A stretch of DNA of 64,000 nt from Streptomyces hyderabadensis (GCF_020404845.1 NZ_JAIOJZ010000002.1:1-64000), one strand, 5' to 3'. Counted from the stretch's first letter, positions 9,066-18,981 are shown. Notes: generated by a model from the letters alone, not told the origin. Translations and numbers: made by a program.

Positions 9066-11309
9066 ATGCACAGCTCTTCCCAAGGTGGACCACAGCCCGT
9101 GCCCATCGGCCGCGGACACGGTGGCGTGGTGACATCCGCCACCGCCGCACCGCACGCGGCCACCGAGCAGCCCGTACCGTCCCCGACAGCCGCCGCGCCC
9201 CGCTGGTCGCGGCCCGCACTGGCGGCGATCCTCGTCCTGGCGGCCGGGCTGTACTGCTGGAACCTGTCCGAATCCGGCCTGAACAGCTTCTACAGCGCCG
9301 CCGTGCTCAGCGGCACCGAGAGCTGGAAGGCGTGGTTCTTCGGCTCGCTGGACGCGGGGAACTTCCTGACCGTCGACAAGCCGCCCCTCGCCCTCATGGT
9401 CATGGGCCTGTCCTGCCGCCTGTTCGGATACGGGACCTGGCAGATGATGCTGCCGCTGATCGCCGCCGCGCTGGCGACGATCTGGATCCTGCACGCGTCC
9501 GTGCGCCGGGTGTGGGGCCACGGTGCGGCGGCGGTCGCCGCGCTGGTGCTGGCACTGACCCCGATCACGGTCGCCATCAACCGGGACAACAACCCCGACA
9601 CGCTGCTGGTGTTCCTGATGGTGGCCGGGGCGGCGCTCGGACTGCGGGCCGTCCGCGACGGGCGGCTGCTGCCCCTGCTCGGCTCGGCGGTCTGCTTCGG
9701 GCTGGCCTTCAACACCAAGATGCTCCAGGGGTACATCGCGCTGCCCGCCGTCTTCCTGGTGTACGTCTGCGCGACGGACCTCGGCTGGACGAAACGGATC
9801 AGGAACCTGGCGCTCGCCGCGCTCGCCCTGGCCGTCTCCAGCTTCTGGTGGGCGGCGGCGGTGTCCCTGGTGCCGGCCTCCGACCGGCCCTACATCGGCG
9901 GTTCGACGGACGGCACCGCGTGGGACCTGATCACGGGCTACAACGGGCTCGGCCGGATCTTCGGCGGCGAGGGCAACATGGGCGGGGGCGGTGGTGGCGG
10001 CGGAGGCGGCTTCTCGGGCGCCGCGGGCATCGGCCGGATGTTCAACGACGTCCTCGGCGGCCAAATCTCCTGGCTGCTCCCCTTCGCGGGCATCGCGCTC
10101 GTCGGCGGCCTGGTGCTGTGCGCCCGGGCGCCCCGCACCGACCTCACCCGCGCCGCGCTGGTCCTGTGGGGCGGCTGGACGGTGCTGCACTACCTGACCT
10201 TCGCCCTGGCCGAGGGCACCATGCACCCGTACTACACGACCGCGCTCGCACCCGGCATCGCGGCGCTGTGCGGGGGCGGCGGCGTCATGCTGCTGCGCGC
10301 GTTCCGGGCCGACCGGCGGTGGGTGTGGGTGCTGCCGCTCGCCCTCGGCGTCACGGGCGGGTGGGCGGTGGTGCTGCTGCGCCGCGCCTCCGGCTGGAAC
10401 ACCTGGCTGTGGCCGGCGGTCGCGGTGGTCATGGCGCTGGCGGTCGCGGGACTGCTGGTCTTCCGCTCCGGGCGCCGGATGCGGCTGCTGGCGGTGTCCG
10501 TGGCGGCGGCCGTCGTCGCCGCGGTCGCGGGTCCGGCAGCGTACGCGTGGTCGGTCCCGTCCGGCTCGGGCGGCGGCATGGGCGGTACCAACCCGACGGC
10601 CGGCCCCTCTACGGGCGGCGGCATGGGCGGCCCGGGCGGCGGCGGCCGGGGCGGGTTCCCGGGCGGGGGCGGCGGGGAAGGCCCGGGCGGCGGGCAGCCG
10701 CAGGGCGGCCAGGACGGCGCCGGCGCCTTCCCGGGCGGCGGTGAGCTGCCGGGCGGCGGTGAGGCGGGCGGCACCCCGCCGAACGGCACCCCGCCGCAGG
10801 ACGGCACGGAGAGCGGAGCGGAGGCCGGTGCCGGTGCCGGTGCCGGTGAACGGCCGGGCGGCGCCGGTGGCTTCGGCGGCGGTCCGGGCGGCGGCGGCAT
10901 GGGCGGCGCGAGCAGCGAGCTGATCGCGTACCTGAAGAAGCACCAGGACGGCGCAACGTGGCTGCTGGCGGTGTCGAGTTCGCAGAGCGCCGCGCAACTC
11001 GTCCTCAGCAGCGGTGAACCGGTCATCTCCATGTGGGGCTGGTCCGGCAGCGACAACGCGATGACCCTGGCCCGGCTCAAGGAGCTGGTGGGGAAGGGCG
11101 AGCTGCACTACGTCCAGGTGGGCGGCACGGGCATGGGCGGCGGCCCGGGCGGCGGCTCGGGCGTCGCCTCCGAGGTGACCCGGTGGGTCCAGGAGCACGG
11201 CACGGCCGTCGAGGCGAGTGCGTACGGGGGCTCTTCGGACAGCGACACGGACAGCGACGCGGACAGCGCTTCGTCCGTCTACCGGCTGGACCCCGCGGAC
11301 GTGGAGTGA
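9066..11309 (+). CDS. GT39/PMT-like membrane glycosyltransferase with glycine-rich regions
   Basis: The 747-residue protein is a multi-spanning GT-C fold transferase of the PMT/ArnT type, which moves a sugar from a polyprenyl-phosphate donor to an acceptor outside the membrane. The N-terminal part has the first hydrophobic helix ending in YCWNLSESG, then the conserved acidic loop region, VDKPPLALMVMGL, and INRDNNPDTLLVFLM. About residue 305 a loop holds ten consecutive glycines. From about residue 500 to 617 is a Gly/Pro-rich stretch, followed by a soluble C-terminal domain (ELIAYLKKHQDGATWLLAVSSSQ). The ATG at 9066 has GAAAGG just upstream; a GTG at 9129 is an alternative. The acceptor is unknown. 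Confidence 0.86.
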   Translation: MHSSSQGGPQPVPIGRGHGGVVTSATAAPHAATEQPVPSPTAAAPRWSRPALAAILVLAAGLYCWNLSESGLNSFYSAAVLSGTESWKAWFFGSLDAGNFLTVDKPPLALMVMGLSCRLFGYGTWQMMLPLIAAALATIWILHASVRRVWGHGAAAVAALVLALTPITVAINRDNNPDTLLVFLMVAGAALGLRAVRDGRLLPLLGSAVCFGLAFNTKMLQGYIALPAVFLVYVCATDLGWTKRIRNLALAALALAVSSFWWAAAVSLVPASDRPYIGGSTDGTAWDLITGYNGLGRIFGGEGNMGGGGGGGGGGFSGAAGIGRMFNDVLGGQISWLLPFAGIALVGGLVLCARAPRTDLTRAALVLWGGWTVLHYLTFALAEGTMHPYYTTALAPGIAALCGGGGVMLLRAFRADRRWVWVLPLALGVTGGWAVVLLRRASGWNTWLWPAVAVVMALAVAGLLVFRSGRRMRLLAVSVAAAVVAAVAGPAAYAWSVPSGSGGGMGGTNPTAGPSTGGGMGGPGGGGRGGFPGGGGGEGPGGGQPQGGQDGAGAFPGGGELPGGGEAGGTPPNGTPPQDGTESGAEAGAGAGAGERPGGAGGFGGGPGGGGMGGASSELIAYLKKHQDGATWLLAVSSSQSAAQLVLSSGEPVISMWGWSGSDNAMTLARLKELVGKGELHYVQVGGTGMGGGPGGGSGVASEVTRWVQEHGTAVEASAYGGSSDSDTDSDADSASSVYRLDPADVE

Positions 11310-11424
11310 CCCCCGGTACGGGTTCCGTCACGCAATCGCCACGCTCCGTACACCCCACCTCCAACATGTCCATGTCACTCTCGGTCTACCGCTCCATTCC
11401 ACACGCGTAGATCGGACACCCCAC

Positions 11425-12246
11425 ATGCTCGCGATACGCACCCGGCGCCGGAAGGCGGTCGTCCTCGCCACGGCCGCCGTCCTGGCCGGACTCGCCGCAC
11501 CCTCCCTGACGGCGAGTCCGGCCACGGCGACCACGACGGCGACGACGGCGAACTCGGACTACGACGACACGTACTACAAGGCCGCGATCGGCAAGACCGG
11601 CGCGAGCCTCAAGGCGTCCCTCCACACGATCATCAGCGACCAGACGAAGCTCTCGTACTCGGCGGTCTGGGACGCGCTCAAAGCCACCGACGAGGACCCG
11701 GACAACAGCGGCAACGTGATCCTGCTCTACTCGGGCGTCTCCCGCAGCAAGTCGCTCAACGGCGGTGACACCGGCGACTGGAACCGCGAGCACGTGTGGG
11801 CCAAGTCCCACGGCGACTTCGGCACCGCCACCGGCCCCGGCACCGACCTGCACCACCTGCGCCCCTCGGACGTGCGGGTCAACAGCGTGCGGGGCAACAA
11901 GGACTTCGACAACGGCGGCAGCGCGGTCAGCGAGGGCGGCGGCAGCCTCACCGACTCCGACTCCTTCGAGCCCCGCGACGCGGTCAAGGGCGATGTGGCC
12001 CGCATGATCTTCTACATGGCGGTCCGCTACGAGGGCGGCGACGGCTTCGCCGACCTGGAGGTCAACGGCCAGGTCGGCAACGGCAGCAACCCGTACATCG
12101 GCAAGCTCTCGGTGCTGAAGGCGTGGAACGACGAGGACCCGCCGGACGCCTTCGAGGAGCGCCGCAACCAGGTCGTCTACGACGACTACCAGCACAACCG
12201 CAACCCGTTCATCGACCACCCGGAGTGGGTGGAGTCGATCTGGTAG
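11425..12246 (+). CDS. secreted endonuclease I family nuclease
   Basis: This 273-residue protein has a basic signal peptide (MLAIRTRRRKAVVLATAAVLAGLAAPSLTA) and an endonuclease I (EndA/NucM) domain of the beta-beta-alpha-metal type. Key motifs are WNREHVWAKSHGDF, which holds the catalytic His, LHHLRPSDVRVNSVRGN, and the C-terminal NRNPFIDHPEWVE with its metal-region His. It should degrade extracellular DNA or RNA for phosphate and nitrogen, or during mycelial recycling. The start at 11425 puts the signal peptide at the N-terminus. It lies alone, convergent with the ThDP enzyme gene, with only 16 bases between the stops. Confidence 0.9.
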   Translation: MLAIRTRRRKAVVLATAAVLAGLAAPSLTASPATATTTATTANSDYDDTYYKAAIGKTGASLKASLHTIISDQTKLSYSAVWDALKATDEDPDNSGNVILLYSGVSRSKSLNGGDTGDWNREHVWAKSHGDFGTATGPGTDLHHLRPSDVRVNSVRGNKDFDNGGSAVSEGGGSLTDSDSFEPRDAVKGDVARMIFYMAVRYEGGDGFADLEVNGQVGNGSNPYIGKLSVLKAWNDEDPPDAFEERRNQVVYDDYQHNRNPFIDHPEWVESIW

Positions 12247-12262
12247 GCGCCGCCCCGCCCGG

Positions 12263-13951
12263 TCAGCCCAGGTGGGTCGGCGCGAACATGCGCAGGACGG
12301 CCGGGAGGACGACCACCGAGGGCCCCGGTGCGGCCAGGGCCTCGGCGAGGTCGGCCGCCAGCGTCCGCGGCGACGTCCGTACCCCCGGCACCCCGAACGA
12401 CTCGGCCAGGGCGACGAAGTCGGGTCCCGGCAGGTCCGTCCCGGTGGGCTGTCCGAAGGCGTCGGTCATGTACTCGCGCAGGATGCCGTAGCCGCCGTCG
12501 TCGACGATCAGCCAGGTGACGTTCAGGTCGTACTGGCGGGCGGTGGCCAGTTCGGCGACGGAGTACAGGGCGCCGCCGTCGCCGGAGACGGCCAGCACCG
12601 GGTGGGTGGGGTCGGCGGCCGCGGCGCCCAGGGCCGCCGGGAAGGCGTAGCCGAGGCCGCCGGCGCCCTGGGCGGAGTGCATGGTGTTCGGGGCCTTCGC
12701 GTCGAAGGCGGCCCAGGCCCAGTAGGCCAGGATGGTCATGTCCCAGAAGGAGGGGGCGCGGGACGGGAGGGCCTGGCGGACGGCGGCCAGGACGTCCTGC
12801 TCCAGGGTGAGCTCCTGGGCCGTGATGCGTGCGCGGACCTTGTCCAGGACCTCACGTACGCGTTCCGCGGCGGCCGGGTCCGTACGCCGCTCCCCCACCG
12901 TCTCGAGCAGCGCCTGGAGGGCGAGGCGGGCGTCGGCGTGGATGCCGAGAGCCGGGTGGTTGGACTCCAGCTTGCCGAGGTCGGCCTCGATCTGGATCAC
13001 CCGGCCGCGCGGGGTGAACGTGTGGTAGTTCGAGGAGAGTTCGCCGAGGCCCGAGCCGATCACGAGGAGGACGTCGGCGTCCTCCAGGAAGTCCGTCGTG
13101 TGGCGGTCCTCCACCCAGGACTGGAGGGAGAGCGGGTGCGTCCAGGGGAAGGCGCCCTTGCCGCCGTAGGTGGTGACGACGGGGGCCTGGATCAGCTCCG
13201 CCAGCTGCCGCAGCTTCCTGGCGGCGTCCGCGCGGACCACTCCCCCGCCCGCGATGATCGCCGGGCGCTCGGCGCGGGTGAGCAGGTCGGCCGCCACCGC
13301 CGTCAGTTCGGGGCGCGGCGGCAGTTCCTCGGGGAAGGTGTCGCCGCCGGTCACGACCGGGATCGAGGTCTCGGCCAGGAGGACGTCCTGCGGGATCTCC
13401 ACCCACACCGGGCCGTGCGGGACGGTCAGCGCCGACGTCCAGGCCTCCGCGATCGCGGACGGGATCTGGGACTGGGTGCGGACCGTGTGCACGGACTTCA
13501 CCACGCCGCGGAAGGAGGCGGCCTGGTCGGGCAGTTCGTGCAGGTGGCCGTGGCGGCCGCCGCCGAGGCCCGCCGTGGGGACCTGGCTGCAGACGGCCAG
13601 GACGGGCGCGGAGGCGGCCCGCGCCTCCTGGAGCGCGGCGAGGGCGGTGAGGGCCCCCGGGCCGGTGGACAGCAGCAGCGGGGCGGCCTCGCCGGTGATC
13701 CGGCCGTAGGCGTCCGCGGCGAACCCGGCGTTGTTCTCCACCCGCAGGCCGATGTAGCGCAGGTCGGAGCGGCGCAGGGCGTCGAACACGCCGAGGGCGT
13801 GCTGGCCGGGCAGGCCGAAGACGGTGGTCGCGCCGAGCCCGGCCAGGGACTCCACGACCAGGTCGCCGCCGGTGCGCCCGGGGGGAGGGTTCAGCGCGGC
13901 CTCCGTCTGGGCGGCGGTGGGACGGAGCACCAGGTCGTGGTCGTGGGTCAC
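12263..13951 (-). CDS. thiamine diphosphate-dependent enzyme, acetolactate synthase-like
   Basis: The 562-residue protein has the three-domain architecture of the POX/acetolactate synthase family. The N-terminal Pyr domain includes [14 protein letters not shown] and [14 protein letters not shown], with the Glu expected to activate the cofactor. The PP domain has [16 protein letters not shown] and then [10 protein letters not shown], in which Asp-Asp stands where the family usually has Asn. Its start overlaps the agmatinase stop by four bases (ATGA), so the two are translationally coupled. It is not the biosynthetic IlvB by context, since no ilvN or ilvC is near. A decarboxylase or ligase acting near agmatine or guanidino-acid metabolism is an inference only. 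Confidence 0.85.
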   Translation of the reverse strand: MTHDHDLVLRPTAAQTEAALNPPPGRTGGDLVVESLAGLGATTVFGLPGQHALGVFDALRRSDLRYIGLRVENNAGFAADAYGRITGEAAPLLLSTGPGALTALAALQEARAASAPVLAVCSQVPTAGLGGGRHGHLHELPDQAASFRGVVKSVHTVRTQSQIPSAIAEAWTSALTVPHGPVWVEIPQDVLLAETSIPVVTGGDTFPEELPPRPELTAVAADLLTRAERPAIIAGGGVVRADAARKLRQLAELIQAPVVTTYGGKGAFPWTHPLSLQSWVEDRHTTDFLEDADVLLVIGSGLGELSSNYHTFTPRGRVIQIEADLGKLESNHPALGIHADARLALQALLETVGERRTDPAAAERVREVLDKVRARITAQELTLEQDVLAAVRQALPSRAPSFWDMTILAYWAWAAFDAKAPNTMHSAQGAGGLGYAFPAALGAAAADPTHPVLAVSGDGGALYSVAELATARQYDLNVTWLIVDDGGYGILREYMTDAFGQPTGTDLPGPDFVALAESFGVPGVRTSPRTLAADLAEALAAPGPSVVVLPAVLRMFAPTHLG

Positions 13952-14916
13952 TGCGAACGGGCCTCGGCGATCTGGCGGGACATGATGGTGGTCAGTTCGT
14001 ACGCGGTGTGCGACGCGGCCACCGAGGTGATCTCCGCGTGGTCGTAGGCCGGGGCGACCTCGACGACGTCGGCCGACACCAGGTTGCAGGAGGCCAGGCC
14101 GCGCAGGATCTCCAGCAGCTCGCGGGAGGTCATCCCGCCGGCCTCGGGGGTGCCGGTGCCCGGGGCGTGGGCGGGGTCGAGGCAGTCGATGTCGATGGAG
14201 ATGTACAGCGGGCGGTCCCCGATGCGCTGGCGCAGCTGGTCGGCGACCTCGTCGGCGCCGCGGCGGTAGACGTCCGCCGACGTGACGATGCCGAAGCCCA
14301 TCTTCTCGTCGTCGGTGAGGTCCTTCTTGCCGTACAGGGGGCCCCGGGTGCCGACGTGGGAGAGCGCGGAGGTGTCCAGCACGCCCTCCTCCACCGCGCG
14401 CCGGAAGGGCGTGCCGTGGGTGTACTCGGCGCCGAAGTAGGTGTCCCAGGTGTCCAGGTGGGCGTCGAAGTGCAACAGCGCGACGGGGCCGTGCTTCTTG
14501 GCGACCGAGCGCAGCAGCGGCAGGGCGATGGTGTGGTCGCCGCCCAGGGTCATCAGGCGGGCGCCGGTGCCGAGGAGGTCGTCGGCGGCGGCCTCGATCG
14601 TCTCGACGGCCTCGTGGATGTTGAACGGGTTCACGGCGATGTCCCCGCCGTCCGCGACCTGGGCGAGGGCGAAGGGGGCGGCGTCCTGGGCCGGGTTGTA
14701 GGGGCGCAGCAGGCGGGAGGCCTCACGGATGGCGTTGCCGCCGAAGCGGGCGCCGGGCCGGTAGGAGACGCCCGAGTCGAACGGCACACCCACGACGGCG
14801 ACGTCGGCGGCGCCGACCTCGTCCAGGCGCGGGAGCCGGGCGAAGGTCGCGGGCCCGGCGTAGCGCGGGATCCGGGAGGAGTCGACGGGACCGCGGGGCG
14901 TCTCGTTGCTGCTCAT
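13948..14916 (-). CDS. speB: agmatinase (ureohydrolase family)
   Basis: The 322-residue protein carries the full binuclear manganese site of ureohydrolases: GGDHT (125-129, His128), DAHLD (Asp151, His153, Asp155) and [19 protein letters not shown] (Asp242, Asp244). The family hydrolyses a guanidino group to urea; agmatine to putrescine is the usual Streptomyces annotation, but guanidinobutyrate or related substrates cannot be excluded by sequence alone. It is the first gene of a two-gene unit with the ThDP enzyme. The 209-base gap to the divergent phosphatase gene should hold both promoters. Confidence 0.9.
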   Translation of the reverse strand: MSSNETPRGPVDSSRIPRYAGPATFARLPRLDEVGAADVAVVGVPFDSGVSYRPGARFGGNAIREASRLLRPYNPAQDAAPFALAQVADGGDIAVNPFNIHEAVETIEAAADDLLGTGARLMTLGGDHTIALPLLRSVAKKHGPVALLHFDAHLDTWDTYFGAEYTHGTPFRRAVEEGVLDTSALSHVGTRGPLYGKKDLTDDEKMGFGIVTSADVYRRGADEVADQLRQRIGDRPLYISIDIDCLDPAHAPGTGTPEAGGMTSRELLEILRGLASCNLVSADVVEVAPAYDHAEITSVAASHTAYELTTIMSRQIAEARSQ

Positions 14917-15125
14917 GCACTGCCTTCCTTCTTACGCTTCGTCGCGTATGTACTGCTGCTGTCCGACTGTACTGGTGAGCGAGCCAGCCGGTCGTCGCAG
15001 ACTAGATGGCCCAATTGCGGCGGCGACATGTACATTCCGTCCATACCGGCGCCGGGGACTGGAGGAATCGGCTATCCCGCCGGGACCGGCTGCTGCCCGG
15101 GCCGGGGCTGCCTCACAATGGAGCC

Positions 15126-15914
15126 ATGCCGATACCCGGGACACCCAGCCGCGCCGAACTCGCCGAGCACCTCGTCAGGACGCGTATCGCGGGCGACGTC
15201 GCCACTCCGCGCGAGAACAACCTCTCCCACTACCGGAAACTGGCCAACGGCGACCGGGGCTTCTGGCTCGGTCTGGAGCTGGGCGACCGGTGGACCGACG
15301 AGCAGGACGTACTCGCGGTGATGGCGGAGCGGGTCGGCGTCAACGACGACCCCGAGCACCGGTACGGCCAGGACACCATCGACCCCGAGCTGACCATTTC
15401 CGCGCTGGAGCGGATGGCGGGGCGGCTGCGCAAGGCGGCCGACGGCGGGCAGCGGGTGCTGTTCGCCACCGGTCACCCCGGCGGGCTGCTCGACGTGCAC
15501 CGCGCCACGGCCGCCGCGCTGCGGACCGCGCGCTGCGAGATCGTGGTGATCCCGGAGGGGCTGACCACGGAGGAGGGGTACGTCCAGCAGTTCGCGGACG
15601 TCTCGGTGCTGGAGCACGGCGCCTCGCTGTGGCACACCCACTCGGGCGAGCCGATGAAGGCGATCCTGACCGGTCTGGAGCGCGAGGGCCGCCCGCTGCC
15701 CGACCTGGTGGTCGCCGACCACGGCTGGGCCGGTTACGCCGCCCAGCACGGCGTGGACGCGGTCGGCTACGCGGACTGCAACGACCCGGCCCTCTTCCTC
15801 GCCGAGTCCGAGGGCACCCTCCAGGTGGCGGTGCCGCTGGACGACCACGTGGTCAGCCCGCGCTACTACGACCCGATGACGGCGTACCTGCTGTCGGAGG
15901 CCGGGCTGGAGTAG
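15126..15914 (+). CDS. putative phosphatase, conserved in Streptomyces
   Basis: This 262-residue soluble protein resembles a conserved Streptomyces protein usually annotated as phosphatase. It has RVLFATGHPGGLLDVHRATAAAL, a metal-site-like His/Asp cluster, WHTHSGEPM, LVVADHGWAG and a C-terminal PLDDHVVSP. These His and Asp residues could bind divalent metal, but I cannot match them to a characterised catalytic motif, so the activity is tentative. ATG 15126 begins the conserved MPIPGTPSRAEL; GGAG lies only two bases upstream, which is close for a ribosome-binding site. It is divergent from speB. Confidence 0.6.
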   Translation: MPIPGTPSRAELAEHLVRTRIAGDVATPRENNLSHYRKLANGDRGFWLGLELGDRWTDEQDVLAVMAERVGVNDDPEHRYGQDTIDPELTISALERMAGRLRKAADGGQRVLFATGHPGGLLDVHRATAAALRTARCEIVVIPEGLTTEEGYVQQFADVSVLEHGASLWHTHSGEPMKAILTGLEREGRPLPDLVVADHGWAGYAAQHGVDAVGYADCNDPALFLAESEGTLQVAVPLDDHVVSPRYYDPMTAYLLSEAGLE

Positions 15915-15934
15915 CCGCCGCTTCCCGCTGAACC

Positions 15935-16909
15935 CTAGGGCCAGGGGTTGAGCCCTTCCGAGCGGCGCTGCGCGAAGCCCGGTGTCGGGTCCAGGTAGAC
16001 CCGGCGCACGATCGGGAACTCCTCGCGCAGCCGCTGCTCGGCCCGCTCGCAGGCCCACTCGATCTGCGCCGCCGTCGACACGTCCCGGAAGTCGACCTTC
16101 GCGGCGACCAGCGCCTCGCTCGGCCCCTGCACGAGGGTGGTCAGCTCCAGTACGGCCTCGATGTGCTCGTCGGCGACCAGCTCCGCCCGGATCCGGTCCC
16201 GGACGGTGCGCGGGAGCGGGCGGCCGACCAGGAACTCGGCGTTGGAGCGGCCCAGCACCCAGGCGACGTACAGCAGCAGGGCGCCGATGCACAGCGAGGC
16301 GGCGGCGTCCCAGACGCCGGAGCCGGTGAGCTGTCCGCCGAGCAGCCCGCCCGCGGCCAGCAGCAGGCCGGCCAGGGCGGCGGAGTCCTCCATGACGACG
16401 GCCTTGACGGCGGTGTCGGGGGTGCGGCGCAGATAGCGGCCGAAGGACACCCGGTGGTGGGCGGCCTCGCCGCGGACCTGTCTGAGGCCGGTGCGCAGCG
16501 AGTAGCCCTCCAGGACGAAGGCGACGGCCAGGACGATGTACGAGACCAGCGGGTCGCCGAGGTCCTCGCCGTGGGTGAGGGTGTGGATGCCGTCGTAGAG
16601 GGAGAAGACGGCGCCGCCGACGAAGGTGGCGACGGCGGCGAGCAGCGCCCAGACGTACCGCTCGGGGCCGTGGCCGAGGGGGTGGTCCTCGTCTGCGGGG
16701 CGGACGCTGCGTTTGAGCGAGGTCAGCAGCAGCACCTCGGTGACGGTGTCGGCGACCGAGTGCGCGGCCTCGGACAGCATGGCGCTGGAGCCGCTGATCA
16801 CACCGGCCACCGCCTTGGCGACGGCGATGCCCAGATTGGCGAAGGCGGCGACGAGCACCGTGAAGGTGCTGTCGCCGCCGCCGTTCTTCGCGTCCGCTGT
16901 GTCCGCCAT
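15935..16909 (-). CDS. cation diffusion facilitator (CDF) metal transporter
   Basis: The 324-residue membrane protein has the CDF architecture: an N-terminal membrane domain with about six helices and a C-terminal cytoplasmic domain. SEAAHSVADTVTE contains the helix-2 HxxxD metal ligands, HPLGHGPERYVWAL is the family loop after it, and MEDSAALAGL supplies the helix-5 acidic ligand. These proteins export Zn(II), Co(II) or Fe(II) in exchange for protons. The start at 16909 is chosen because an upstream extension would lie inside tesB. The gene follows tesB by only five bases, so they are probably cotranscribed. Confidence 0.9.
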   Translation of the reverse strand: MADTADAKNGGGDSTFTVLVAAFANLGIAVAKAVAGVISGSSAMLSEAAHSVADTVTEVLLLTSLKRSVRPADEDHPLGHGPERYVWALLAAVATFVGGAVFSLYDGIHTLTHGEDLGDPLVSYIVLAVAFVLEGYSLRTGLRQVRGEAAHHRVSFGRYLRRTPDTAVKAVVMEDSAALAGLLLAAGGLLGGQLTGSGVWDAAASLCIGALLLYVAWVLGRSNAEFLVGRPLPRTVRDRIRAELVADEHIEAVLELTTLVQGPSEALVAAKVDFRDVSTAAQIEWACERAEQRLREEFPIVRRVYLDPTPGFAQRRSEGLNPWP

Positions 16910-16914
16910 GCCCC

Positions 16915-17787
16915 TCAGTGTTCCCGAGGCACGCGGACCACGCCTTCCTGGACGACCGATACGGCGAGCCGCCCGTCCTGGGTGTGGATGCGGGCCTGGC
17001 CCAGGCCCCGGCCGCCGGACGCGGACGGCGACTGCTGGTCGTACAGCAGCCATTCGTCGGCGCGGAAGGGCCGGTGGAACCACATGGCGTGGTCCAGCGA
17101 GGCGCCGACGACGTCCCCGACGGCCCAGCCGCCGCGCCCGTGGGCGAGGAGCACCGAGTCGAGGAGGGTCATGTCGGAGACGTAGGTGGCGAGGACGACG
17201 TGCAGCAGGGGGTCGTCGGCGAGTTTGCCGTTGGTGCGGAACCACACCTGGGAGTGCGGCTCGCGCGGGCTGCCGAAGTCGCCGAAGGGCGGATCGTCGA
17301 CGTAGCGCAGGTCGACCGCGGCCCGCGCCTCCAGGAACCGTTCCACCGTCTCGGCGGGCAGGTGCGGGTAGCTCCGCAGCCGCTCCTCGCCGGTGGGGAG
17401 GGTCGCCGGGTCCGGTGCGGGCGGCATCGGGGCCTGGTGGTCCAGGCCCTCCTCGTACGTCTGGAAGGACGCCGACAGGGTGAAGATCGGCTTGCCGTGC
17501 TGGACGGCGACGACGCGGCGGGTGGTGAAGGAGCGGCCGTCGCGCAGCCGGTCGACGTTGTAGACGATGGGGGCGCCCGGGTCGCCGGGGCGCAGGAAGT
17601 AGGCGTGCAGGGAGTGCGCGTGCCGGTCCTCGGGGACCGTACGGCCGGCGGCGACCATGGCCTGGGCCGCCACCTGCCCGCCGAAGACCCGGGGGACGAC
17701 GGCGGACCGGGAGCGGCCGCGGTAGATGTCCTCCTCGATCCGCTCCAGGTCGAGCAGATCGAGGAGGGACTGGAGTGCTTCGCTCAT
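16915..17787 (-). CDS. tesB: acyl-CoA thioesterase II (TesB)
   Basis: This 290-residue protein has the double hot-dog fold of TesB, which hydrolyses medium- and long-chain acyl-CoA to free acid and CoA in the cytosol. Diagnostic parts are PRVFGGQVAAQAMVAAGRTV, HSLHAYFLRPGDP, RDGRSFTTRRVVAVQ in the first repeat, and SLDHAMWFHRPFRADEWLLYDQQSPSA with the C-terminal ARIHTQDGRL in the second. It sits ten bases downstream of an acyl-CoA dehydrogenase gene and five upstream of the CDF gene, so the three form a probable operon and the context is fatty-acid or acyl-CoA turnover. Confidence 0.93.
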   Translation of the reverse strand: MSEALQSLLDLLDLERIEEDIYRGRSRSAVVPRVFGGQVAAQAMVAAGRTVPEDRHAHSLHAYFLRPGDPGAPIVYNVDRLRDGRSFTTRRVVAVQHGKPIFTLSASFQTYEEGLDHQAPMPPAPDPATLPTGEERLRSYPHLPAETVERFLEARAAVDLRYVDDPPFGDFGSPREPHSQVWFRTNGKLADDPLLHVVLATYVSDMTLLDSVLLAHGRGGWAVGDVVGASLDHAMWFHRPFRADEWLLYDQQSPSASGGRGLGQARIHTQDGRLAVSVVQEGVVRVPREH

Positions 17788-17797
17788 GACCTGTGGT

Positions 17798-18955
17798 CTA
17801 CAGGCCCATGTTCTTCGCGATGATCGACTTCATGATCTCGCTGGTGCCGCCGTAGATGCGGTTGACCCGGTTGTCCGCGTACAGGCGGGCGATCGGGTAC
17901 TCGTTCATGTAGCCGTAGCCGCCGTGCAGCTGGAGGCAGCGGTCGATGACGCGGTGCGCGACCTCGGTGCAGAACAGCTTGGCGGAGGCGGCCTCGGCGG
18001 GGGTCAGCTCGCCGGCGTCCAGGGCCTCGGTGGCGCGGTCGGCGACGGCCTCGGCGGCGTCCACCTCGGCCTGGCAGGCGGCCAGCTCGAACTTGGTGTT
18101 CTGGAAGTGCGCGACCGGCTTGCCGAAGACGGTGCGCTCCTGCACGTACTGCTTGGCGAAGCGCACGGCGGCCTTGGCCTGGGCGTAGGCGCCGAAGGCG
18201 ATGCCCCAGCGCTCGGAGGCCAGGTTGTGGCCGAGGTAGGAGAAGCCCTTGTTCTCCTCGCCGAGCAGGTCCTCGACGGGGACCTTGACGTCGACGAAGG
18301 CCAGCTCGGCGGTGTCGGAGGTGCGCAGGCCCAGCTTGTCCAGCTTGCGGCCGACCGAGTAGCCCTCGGACTTGGTGTCCACGGCGAACAGGGAGATGCC
18401 GTGGCGGCGGTCCTCGGCGGTGGGCGCGGCGGTGCGGGCGCAGACGATGACGCGGTCGGCGTGCACGCCGCCGGTGATGAAGGTCTTGGCGCCGTTGAGG
18501 ACGTAGTGGGTGCCGTCCTCGGAGAGCTTGGCGGTGGACTTCATGCCGGCGAGGTCGGAGCCGGTGCCGGGCTCCGTCATCGCGATGGCCCACATCTCCT
18601 CGCCGGTGACGAACTTCGGCAGGTAGCGCTTCTTCTGCTCGTCGGTGGCCAGCATGTTGATGTAGGGCAGGGCGAGCAGCACGTGCACGCCGGAGCCGCC
18701 GAACTGGACGCCCGCGCGGGCCGTCTCCTCGTAGAGCACGGCCTCGAACTTGTGGCTGTCCATGCCGGCGCCGCCGAACTCCTCGGGCACGTTGATGCCG
18801 AAGATGCCCAGCTCGCCGAGCTTGTAGTAGAACTCGCGCGGTGCCTGGCCCGCGGCGAACCAGTCGTCGTAGACGGGGACGACCTCGGCCTCGATGAAGG
18901 CGCGCAGGGTCTCCCGGAACGCCTCGTGGTCCTCGTTGAACACCGTACGGCGCAC
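17798..18955 (-). CDS. acyl-CoA dehydrogenase with an IVD-like catalytic base position
   Basis: The 385-residue flavoprotein oxidises acyl-CoA to the 2-enoyl-CoA and passes electrons to electron-transfer flavoprotein. The family blocks AMTEPGTGSDLAGMKSTA, GAKTFITGG, FGKPVAHFQNTKFELA and LHGGYGYMNEYPIARLYAD are all present. The usual medium-chain Glu site is Gly here (YGGTSEIM), while Glu248 in NLASERWG occupies the helix-G place used as base by isovaleryl-CoA and long-chain dehydrogenases. It heads a probable operon with tesB and the CDF gene. The chain preference cannot be read from the sequence. Confidence 0.9.
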   Translation of the reverse strand: MRRTVFNEDHEAFRETLRAFIEAEVVPVYDDWFAAGQAPREFYYKLGELGIFGINVPEEFGGAGMDSHKFEAVLYEETARAGVQFGGSGVHVLLALPYINMLATDEQKKRYLPKFVTGEEMWAIAMTEPGTGSDLAGMKSTAKLSEDGTHYVLNGAKTFITGGVHADRVIVCARTAAPTAEDRRHGISLFAVDTKSEGYSVGRKLDKLGLRTSDTAELAFVDVKVPVEDLLGEENKGFSYLGHNLASERWGIAFGAYAQAKAAVRFAKQYVQERTVFGKPVAHFQNTKFELAACQAEVDAAEAVADRATEALDAGELTPAEAASAKLFCTEVAHRVIDRCLQLHGGYGYMNEYPIARLYADNRVNRIYGGTSEIMKSIIAKNMGL

Positions 18956-18981
18956 CGCGCCACCTCCAGGGTACGAATATC

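Noticed and set aside
12263..13951. Assignment as the biosynthetic acetolactate synthase IlvB
   Set aside because: No regulatory subunit or ilvC is adjacent and the cofactor loop differs; only the family is claimed.
12272..14047. 591-residue open frame antisense to the ThDP enzyme gene
   Set aside because: Gly/Arg/Asp-biased translation with no domain, mirror of a well-supported gene.
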